A stretch of 64,000 bases of DNA, from positions 1-64,000 of the forward strand of contig CALIKV010000005.1 of the NCBI GenBank assembly GCA_938017505.1. Direction: 5' to 3'. The DNA is from an uncultured Sulfolobales archaeon (GTDB taxonomy: Archaea; Thermoproteota; Thermoprotei_A; Sulfolobales; NBVN01). How positions within the stretch are numbered: position 1 is the stretch's first letter; each line of letters begins with the position of its first letter. The translations under genes and the position numbers were made by a program. This document shows, piece by piece, positions 57,360 through 64,000 of the stretch. Below the pieces are notes generated by a model. That model saw only the letters and a program-made list of their open reading frames with translations, had not been told where the DNA came from and made no database searches.

Positions 57360-58871
57360 TCACCGAGTCCTCAGTCTCTCAATGTACTTGTAGGTGGGCG
57401 TCACAGTCTTGGGGTGATTAGCAGTCAGCATGTCAAGACGTCTCACTGAAGTGTTAACGGGCGTTGATTTAACGAGCTCCGGCCTGCTGTAGGCTAGCTC
57501 CACTATCTCCTCATAAGCCCTGGCCAGCGCGTCTATGTTCTCCTTCGTCTCGGTCTCAGTGACTTCTATCATGTGATCCTCCTTAACTATCAGAGGGAAG
57601 TATATGGTCGGTGCGTGGAAGCCTCTGTCGAGCAAGGCCTTGGCCACGTCCTCGGCGCTAACCCCTGTCTCCTTAAGCAACTTCTCGAAGCTCACTACGA
57701 ACTCGTGTTTACGCCACCTGCCCTCGCCGTAGACCAGCGAGACCCCCTTGAGCCTGGCGACCTTCTGCATGAGGTAGTTAGTGTTGAGGACGCTCACTTC
57801 AGCGACTTCCTTGAGAGCCGGTCCTAAGGCTGAGATGTAGATGAAGGACTTCACCACCGGCACCACGTTCCCGTAGAACCACGTGATCCTGCCTATGCTC
57901 TTGCTCAAGTCGTACTTGAACACGTATTTACGCCCGTTGAAGTCCACTATCGGGACCGGCAAGTAATCCTTGAGGCGTCCCTTAACGCAGACGGCGCCGC
58001 CGCCCGGGCCCCCTCCACCGTGCGGTGCCGAGAACGTCTTGTGGAGGTTCAGGTGGACTATGTCAAACCCCATGTCACCGGGCCTTACAATCCCTAGGAT
58101 GCCGTTCAGGTTCGCCCCGTCGTAGTACATGAGAGCGTCCCTCCCGTGGAGGAGATCGGATATCTCGACGATCTTAGACTCGAATATCCCGAGCGTGTTG
58201 GGATTAGTCAGCATTAGACCTGCCGTGTTATCGCTCAGCACGGACTTCAACGCCTCCACGTCAGTCTCCCCGTCCGGGGCTGTCGGGATCTTGATGACCT
58301 TGAAGCCCGCCATAGCAGAGCTCGCGGGGTTTGACCCGTGAGCGGCTTCAGGAACCAGCATCTCATCCTTAGAGGTATTGCCTTTATCAACGTGGTACTT
58401 CTTTATTATTAGGGCGCCCACGAACTCGCCAGACGCCCCGGCCGGCGGCTGGAGGGAGCACTCGTCCATCCCCGTGATGTCTGAGAGCCACCTCTGCATT
58501 AGATACATCATCTCGAGTATTCCTTGAACACTGTCTAAGTCCTGGTAGGGGTGTAGGTCAACCACTCTAGGGTCTGAGGCGAGCTCCTCCGAGATCTTGG
58601 GGCTGTACTTCATGGTGCAGGAGCCCAGAGGCACGGGACCTAAGTCGACGCCGTAGGCCATCTGAGAGAGCTTAGTGTAGTGCCTGACCACCTCCACCTC
58701 GCTTAAGTTCGGTATCTCAGGCTCCGTGCTCCTGAGCAGGTGTTCAGGTATTTTAGCTAGCGCCTCCCTAGCTTGCTCCCTGAACTCGCTGTCCACCATG
58801 AACGGTTGCTTGTCGGACTTGCTCAACTCGAATATCATCGGTTCACTCCACTTCGCCTGTCTGAAGGCCAT
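57360..58871 (-). CDS. gcvPB: Glycine dehydrogenase (decarboxylating) subunit 2
   Basis: GSCTMKYSPKISEELA, EAAHGSNPASSAMAGFKV, DIVHLNLHKTFSAPHGGGGPGGGAVCVK. Confidence 0.96.
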   Translation of the reverse strand: MAFRQAKWSEPMIFELSKSDKQPFMVDSEFREQAREALAKIPEHLLRSTEPEIPNLSEVEVVRHYTKLSQMAYGVDLGPVPLGSCTMKYSPKISEELASDPRVVDLHPYQDLDSVQGILEMMYLMQRWLSDITGMDECSLQPPAGASGEFVGALIIKKYHVDKGNTSKDEMLVPEAAHGSNPASSAMAGFKVIKIPTAPDGETDVEALKSVLSDNTAGLMLTNPNTLGIFESKIVEISDLLHGRDALMYYDGANLNGILGIVRPGDMGFDIVHLNLHKTFSAPHGGGGPGGGAVCVKGRLKDYLPVPIVDFNGRKYVFKYDLSKSIGRITWFYGNVVPVVKSFIYISALGPALKEVAEVSVLNTNYLMQKVARLKGVSLVYGEGRWRKHEFVVSFEKLLKETGVSAEDVAKALLDRGFHAPTIYFPLIVKEDHMIEVTETETKENIDALARAYEEIVELAYSRPELVKSTPVNTSVRRLDMLTANHPKTVTPTYKYIERLRTR

Positions 58872-60259
58872 CAGGCACCACCCCCTAAGACGTTCCTCAA
58901 CGAGTTAATCAACAACTCTATATCGTCCTTAGTGTGGAGTTCGGTGACACACATCAAGCTGCAGTCGCTTAGCTCCCTGTAGAACTTGCCTAAGGGCGGG
59001 CCTATCCAGAGTCCTTTACCGGCAAGTGAATTGACGACGCTCTCGACGTCGGCTGATCGGAACCTCACACCTACCTCGCGGAAGTGAAGCCCTCCGGGGA
59101 ACAGCAGGTCAAGTGAGTCGACCTCCTTTAACCGCTTTAAGAGGTAATTCGTCCTCCCAAGGATCGCCTCGCCGAGCTCCCTGAGGCCCTGAGCACCCAG
59201 GAGCGACACGTACACGGCTGCGGCGAGGGCCTCTAGAGCCGCGTTGGTAGTTATGTTGGACGTGGCTTTCTCCCTCTTTATGTGTTGCTCCCTCGTCTGC
59301 AGGATCATCGCGAAGCCTAGGTCCTTGCCGTCAGGAGTCCGCGTCGCTCCTATCAACCTCCCCGGGAACTGGCGGAGCAGCTCCTTATCGTCGTTGATGC
59401 CGAGAACCCCTGCCGAGGGTCCTCCGAAGTTAAGCCCTACGCCGAGGCCCTGAACGTCGCCGACGACCACGTCAGCCCCTAGGTTGCCTGGCGCCTCAAG
59501 AAGGCCGAGGGCGAGAGGGTGGGAGTAGACTATGCTCAATGCGTTGACTCTATGGGCCTCGTCAATCACCTCCCTTACCCCTGACTCAATGACTCCGAAG
59601 AAGTTGGGCGTCTGGATGAACACAGCGGCTACCTCTTCAGACAGCTTACTCCTGAGGTCGCTGAGGTCCGTCTGGCCTGACTCCCAGTCCAACCCAACCC
59701 TAACTAACTCCAAGCCAGCGCCGAACCCCCACGTCCTGATCACGTCCACTATCTCCGGGTGGACCGACCCGCTGACCAGGATTTTCCTCCTCCTCTTGAC
59801 CCGGACGGCCATCAGGGCCGCCTCCGCTGAGGCGGTGCTCCCGTTGTACATGGAGGCGTTAACTATCTTCACCCCGTAAAGGTTGGCCATGAGGCTCTGG
59901 TACTCGAAGAAAGCCTGCAGGAGTCCCTGAGCTATCTCGGCCTGGTAAGGCGTGTAGGAGGTGTAGAACTCAGATCGAGAGACGATGGCCTTGACCGCTG
60001 CGGGCACGTAGTGCTGGCAGACCCCGCCCCCTATGAACGACGGCACGTCCCCCAAGCGGTTCTTGGAGATCAACGACGTGAAGAGCCTGCGTACTTCATA
60101 CTCGCTGAGGACCCTCCCGAAGCCGACGTTCAAGTCCCTACTCAGGAGGAGTTGTGGGGGGACATCGTTGAACAGCTCTGAGACCTCCTTAATCCCGAGC
60201 TCCCTTAACAACTCATCCCTGACCTTAGGGGATGAGTTAGGGATCCAACTGTGTACCAT
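58871..60259 (-). CDS. gcvPA: Glycine dehydrogenase (decarboxylating) subunit 1
   Basis: SFIGGGVCQHYVPAAV, EFYTSYTPYQAEIAQGLLQAFFEYQSLMANLYG. Confidence 0.96.
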   Translation of the reverse strand: MVHSWIPNSSPKVRDELLRELGIKEVSELFNDVPPQLLLSRDLNVGFGRVLSEYEVRRLFTSLISKNRLGDVPSFIGGGVCQHYVPAAVKAIVSRSEFYTSYTPYQAEIAQGLLQAFFEYQSLMANLYGVKIVNASMYNGSTASAEAALMAVRVKRRRKILVSGSVHPEIVDVIRTWGFGAGLELVRVGLDWESGQTDLSDLRSKLSEEVAAVFIQTPNFFGVIESGVREVIDEAHRVNALSIVYSHPLALGLLEAPGNLGADVVVGDVQGLGVGLNFGGPSAGVLGINDDKELLRQFPGRLIGATRTPDGKDLGFAMILQTREQHIKREKATSNITTNAALEALAAAVYVSLLGAQGLRELGEAILGRTNYLLKRLKEVDSLDLLFPGGLHFREVGVRFRSADVESVVNSLAGKGLWIGPPLGKFYRELSDCSLMCVTELHTKDDIELLINSLRNVLGGGA

Positions 60260-60320
60260 AGTAATCTCCTGGAAATAATAGGTTTGGGTTTAAATAACTC
60301 TTTTTAACGAGTAATAAAGG
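60260..60320. promoter_or_regulatory. Divergent gcvPA / gcvT promoter region
   Basis: 61-bp intergenic with TTTAAATAA centrally; gcvPA has AGGAGATT SD, gcvT GTG has none. Confidence 0.5.
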
Positions 60321-61433
60321 GTGTTCAACATAGCTAGGGAAGTACCCCTGCTCAACGTTCAGAGGGAGTTAGGCGGCAGTATAGGCGAGTTCGCCGGCTG
60401 GCTGACCGCGATGGACTACGGCAACCCTGTTGAGGAACACCTCGCCACGAGGACGTCTGTCTCCGTGTTCGACGTGTCGCATATGGGGAGGTACGTCATC
60501 AGAGGAGGGTCCACGTTCAAGTTCCTTCAGAGGCTAGTCTCGAAAGACTTAAGCGGGGTTGAGAGAGGCTCGATGAGCGGTCCCGTGCTCCTCATGAACG
60601 AGGAGGCCCGCATTAAGGATGACATAATGCTGTATAAGGTCGATGAAGACCTATGGCTGGCCGTGGTGAACGCGCCTAACGTCGTGAAGGATAGGGAGTG
60701 GATGCTTGCGTGGAGGGACAGGTGGGGGTACACGGACGTTGAGGTGGAGGACGTCACGCTTAAGTCGACACTGGTATCTATTCAGGGGCCTAAGGCGGCT
60801 GAGGTGATGGAGGGTCTGGGCTTCAGCAACGCTAAAGATCTGAAGATACTCGAGTTCATCTACAAGGCAGAGGTCTTAGGTAAGGAGACGCTTCTCGTCA
60901 GCCATTCAGGGTGGACTGGTGAGGAGGTCAGGTCCTACGGCTTCGAGGTATGGACTGACGTGAATCACGGCGGGGAGATACTGAGGAAGTCCGTGGCTCT
61001 AGGGGCTAGGCCGGCTGGCTTGATAGCGAGGGACTCCCTAAGGCTTGAGATGGGTTACACGTTAATAGGGGAGGACACGGGTGAGGACGTCAACCCTATT
61101 GAGGCCAGGTACTGGCTCCCTCTGACGCTTGAGAAGGAGGAGTGTGTCGGATGCCCTAAGTTGAGGGAGATATATGAGGAGGGGGTCTCCAGGATCAGGG
61201 TCGGCCTTAAGCTTAGGAAGGGGGTGAGGAGCATACCGAGACACGGTTCAGGCATATACGCTGGAGGGAGGCTCGTGGGGAGGGTGACCAGCGGGGTTTT
61301 CTCACCCTGCCTGAACTCAGGGATAGGGATGGGTTACGTCGACGTCAACCACGCGTACATAGGGTCTAGGCTGGACTTAGAGATCAGGGGCGCCAGGCAA
61401 AAAGCTAAAATAGTAGACTTCCCCTTCATATAG
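60321..61433 (+). CDS. gcvT: Glycine cleavage system T protein (aminomethyltransferase)
   Basis: EFAGWLTAMDYGNPVEEHLATRTSVSVFDVSHMGRYVIRG, SLRLEMGYTLIGEDT. Confidence 0.95.
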   Translation: MFNIAREVPLLNVQRELGGSIGEFAGWLTAMDYGNPVEEHLATRTSVSVFDVSHMGRYVIRGGSTFKFLQRLVSKDLSGVERGSMSGPVLLMNEEARIKDDIMLYKVDEDLWLAVVNAPNVVKDREWMLAWRDRWGYTDVEVEDVTLKSTLVSIQGPKAAEVMEGLGFSNAKDLKILEFIYKAEVLGKETLLVSHSGWTGEEVRSYGFEVWTDVNHGGEILRKSVALGARPAGLIARDSLRLEMGYTLIGEDTGEDVNPIEARYWLPLTLEKEECVGCPKLREIYEEGVSRIRVGLKLRKGVRSIPRHGSGIYAGGRLVGRVTSGVFSPCLNSGIGMGYVDVNHAYIGSRLDLEIRGARQKAKIVDFPFI

Positions 61434-61445
61434 TGGTGATGACTT

Positions 61446-61880
61446 GTGGGAGAGCCCTCGGAGCTCGTGGTCAGGACGAAGCTAGGCGAGTACATCGTTC
61501 GTAAAGATCTTCTCTATACGGAGAAGGACGAGTGGCTTAGAGTTGAGGGTGATGTGGCTGTGGTTGGGGTCACCGACTACGCGCAGAAGAAGCTCAAGTA
61601 CGTGGTGAGCGTTGAGTTACCTGAGGTGGGTAGGAAAGTCGCGGTGGGGGACGCCGTCGTCTCACTTGAGTCTGTTAAGGCCGTCGCGGAGATCTACACC
61701 CCCGTCTCGGGGGAGGTAATCGAGGTTAACGAGGAGCTGATCGACAAGCCCGACCTACTAAACACGGATCCCTACGGGCTTGGGTGGGCGGTTAAGATAA
61801 GGACTTCCCACGTGGACAGGAGTAAGTTACTGAGTCCTGAGGAGTATGCGAGCAAGATACTGAGGGAGGAGACTGCCTAG
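61446..61880 (+). CDS. gcvH: Glycine cleavage system H protein
   Basis: LYTEKDEWLRVEGDVAVVGVTDYAQKKLKYVVSVELPEVG, lipoyl SLESVKAVAEIYTP. Confidence 0.96.
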   Translation: MGEPSELVVRTKLGEYIVRKDLLYTEKDEWLRVEGDVAVVGVTDYAQKKLKYVVSVELPEVGRKVAVGDAVVSLESVKAVAEIYTPVSGEVIEVNEELIDKPDLLNTDPYGLGWAVKIRTSHVDRSKLLSPEEYASKILREETA

Positions 61881-61936
61881 CCCCTCGCTGTTAAATCATT
61901 CAAGCGTTAAAACGTTTTTAGGCTTTGAAACAAAGT

Positions 61937-62422
61937 ATGTGTTGTGAGATCACGTACCTCAGGAAGCCCCCTAGGATAAAGGTTCTTGAGGCCGCGGGAG
62001 CTGTGGCTGACGGGAGAGTCAGTAGGGTTAGCGAGAAGTTCTTCAAGGTCCTCTCGTCAGAGGGCGATCGAGAGTATAGGGTCTACGTTGATTTAGAGAG
62101 GGGGGAGGCGTGCAGCACTGACAACGGCACAACCTACAGGAACTACGTGGGCTACCCCATAATCTCCGCGCTGCTCATCAGCGGATCACTCCCCTACAAC
62201 CCAGATGTAGGCAAGTCGTTGTCAGGCATAAACTGGAGGCGCCTTAACGAGGCCTTCAAGAACTACGCGTTAGTCGAGGAGGAGGTGAAGAAGATAGCTC
62301 GAGAGAGGGGAGTGCGACCAGAGGACGTGGATGACTACGTTAGTGAAGTCTACGAACGCCTAGGCATGTTAAGACTGGTTAAAGTTGAGAACTGCCTCAA
62401 AACTCAAAGCGATAAGACCTAG
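61937..62422 (+). CDS. Hypothetical protein (~161 aa)
   Basis: MCCEITYLRKPPRIKVLEAAGAVADGRVSRVSEKFFKV...; strand and position suggest association with gcvT-gcvH. Confidence 0.65.
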   Translation: MCCEITYLRKPPRIKVLEAAGAVADGRVSRVSEKFFKVLSSEGDREYRVYVDLERGEACSTDNGTTYRNYVGYPIISALLISGSLPYNPDVGKSLSGINWRRLNEAFKNYALVEEEVKKIARERGVRPEDVDDYVSEVYERLGMLRLVKVENCLKTQSDKT

Positions 62423-62856
62423 TCACAATGGTTCTCAGGCCGAACTCAGACGGACTCAAGTGAAAACAGTTATCGCTTGTCTCAGTTCTTAATGAGATAC
62501 AGGATTGTCAATTACCTGTCGGATGAAAACAATGGATCGAACAAGACAGTAACATCGGATGGGGAGGGCACATACCCGCGACTTAACTTTACCTTAATAC
62601 ACTAATCTAAAACAGGTTGAGGAGAACCCTCGCTTAAGTCGTGAACGTGGAGCAATCAACGACTATTAACGCGTAAAGCCGGGGCAATGGTTTGGGGGAT
62701 CCGAGGTCGGGGGTTAAATCATACCACATAGTGGATCTAGGCAGGTCAACACACTGGGGGCATTCGTGCAGGGCGAGCTAGAGGGAGCTTGAGAACCCTG
62801 AACATTGGGTTTCAGCAGGAAAAGCCCTTACGGTTTAACTATGGTGTTCTTCGCCT

Positions 62857-64000
62857 TCAGAGGAGCATGGGTATCTTTACCAGGCTCTCTTCAAGCTCTT
62901 TAGGCACGCTGAACCCGTACTTGACCTCTATGAAGTCCTTCCTAAGCTCTACCACCTTCCGCCTGACGTCCTCAGGAGGTCTCCCGTCTATGAGCACTTC
63001 ACGCATGAGTCTGGCCACCTCTCTGAAGTCGTCCTCCTTCATCCCGAACCTAGTCATTTCGGGGGTCCCAAGCCTTATCCCTGACGGGTCTTTAACGGCT
63101 TCAGGCGGGTCCCAAGGAAGGAGGTTCTTGTTGACTATTATGTTGGCCTGTTCGAGAAGGGTCGCTGCCTTGGCTCCGCCTCCTAAATCCCTCACGTCTA
63201 TTACGAACATGTGTGATTTAGTGAATCCGAGGTGCTCTGTAGGGACTTTGAAGCCCTCGCTCGCACAAGCCTCGGCGAACGCCACCGCGTTCCTCGCGAC
63301 CTGCCTCGCGTACTCCTCCCCATACACCATTAACTCGACAGTCGTCACAGCGGTTGCCGGGAGTCTGTGGAGGTGGTGGTTGCTGAGGAACCACGGGAAG
63401 ATCACTCTCGAAACCTCCTTGTACAACTCCTCGTCGTCGGTCATTATAACCCCTCCCTGAGGTCCGGGGAATGTCTTGTGAGTTGATGAAGTTATCACGT
63501 CAGCGCCCTCCTTTATCGGGTTCCTCCAGACGCCCCCCGCTATCAAGCCCAGGACGTGGGCTACGTCATGTATAAGCTTAACCCCGACCGCGTGGGCCGC
63601 CTCACCTATCTCCTTAGTCGGGTGGGGGAACATGTAGACGGAGCCTCCTAGAGTGACGAACGCCGGCTTAACGGACTCAATCATCTTGACGGCTTTGTCG
63701 ACGTCAACGTTCCACGTCTCTTGGTCGAAAGGCATTTCAACGTGTTCGATGCCTAGAGCCCCGAGAGTCCCGAACTTCGTGTGGGAAACGTGAGCGCCCG
63801 CCTGAACAGGGGCTATCAACGCCTTATCACCGGGCCTCCCTAGAACCCTGAACACGGCCGCGTTGGCCACTGTACCGCTTATGGGCCTCGGCTCAACGAA
63901 CTTAACTTTGAAGAGCCTGGACATGAGGTCCATTACAATCAACTCGACCTCGTCAACGTACGTCAAGCCCTGGTAGTACCTCTTCCTGGGCTTACCCTCA
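62857..64000 (-). CDS. glyA: Serine hydroxymethyltransferase, 5' end beyond window
   Basis: [47 protein letters not shown]-Lys motif; frame remains open to the edge. Confidence 0.94.
   Translation of the reverse strand, partial: EGKPRKRYYQGLTYVDEVELIVMDLMSRLFKVKFVEPRPISGTVANAAVFRVLGRPGDKALIAPVQAGAHVSHTKFGTLGALGIEHVEMPFDQETWNVDVDKAVKMIESVKPAFVTLGGSVYMFPHPTKEIGEAAHAVGVKLIHDVAHVLGLIAGGVWRNPIKEGADVITSSTHKTFPGPQGGVIMTDDEELYKEVSRVIFPWFLSNHHLHRLPATAVTTVELMVYGEEYARQVARNAVAFAEACASEGFKVPTEHLGFTKSHMFVIDVRDLGGGAKAATLLEQANIIVNKNLLPWDPPEAVKDPSGIRLGTPEMTRFGMKEDDFREVARLMREVLIDGRPPEDVRRKVVELRKDFIEVKYGFSVPKELEESLVKIPMLL

Noticed and set aside
62789-63460. 223-aa plus-strand ORF
   Set aside because: Antisense to SHMT; low-complexity Ser/Thr composition.
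1-64000. CRISPR arrays, transposons/IS, rRNA, toxin-antitoxin or defence islands
   Set aside because: None recognised on reading both strands; the window is mainly housekeeping and metabolic genes.

Overview
This 64 kb window is gene-dense and archaeal (crenarchaeal/Thermoproteota-like: GTG/TTG starts, TATA-box promoters, two PCNA paralogs, archaeal lipid and mevalonate genes). Left to right it contains: a partial M20 peptidase; an oligopeptide-type ABC operon; a nitroreductase; a TAXI-TRAP transporter; a CoA-transferase / DUF35 / thiolase / HMG-CoA synthase cluster; Elf1 and GGGP synthase; a PINA-like ATPase; a complete A/V-type ATPase operon whose A subunit carries a 538-aa intein in the P-loop; fumarase and malic enzyme; a decayed Ldh2/TRAP locus; tRNA-His; replication genes (two PCNAs, PriL); MetRS and SerRS; an Lhr-like helicase; an aminotransferase; an intron-bearing tRNA-Pro; ThpR and Cca; a tandem Sm/Hfq-like protein; DUF460; archaeal SAM synthetase; and a full glycine cleavage system plus SHMT (running off the right edge). 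The items most worth follow-up are: (1) the VMA intein, whose two LAGLIDADG motifs have lost their acidic residues while the splicing motifs look intact; (2) a 4-TM ATPase K subunit with one carboxylate missing and a Na+-site-like residue set; (3) two conserved genes (CaiB-type CoA-transferase, malic enzyme) whose conserved N-termini have no ATG/GTG/TTG start, with CTG as best candidate; (4) a two-domain Sm/Hfq-like fusion; (5) a 46-aa small ORF coupled to DUF61 that the ORF track missed; (6) a deletion scar joining Ldh2 and TRAP remnants. I did not find a CRISPR array, transposon, rRNA or obvious defence system. Family assignments are from reading the sequence only, with no database search.
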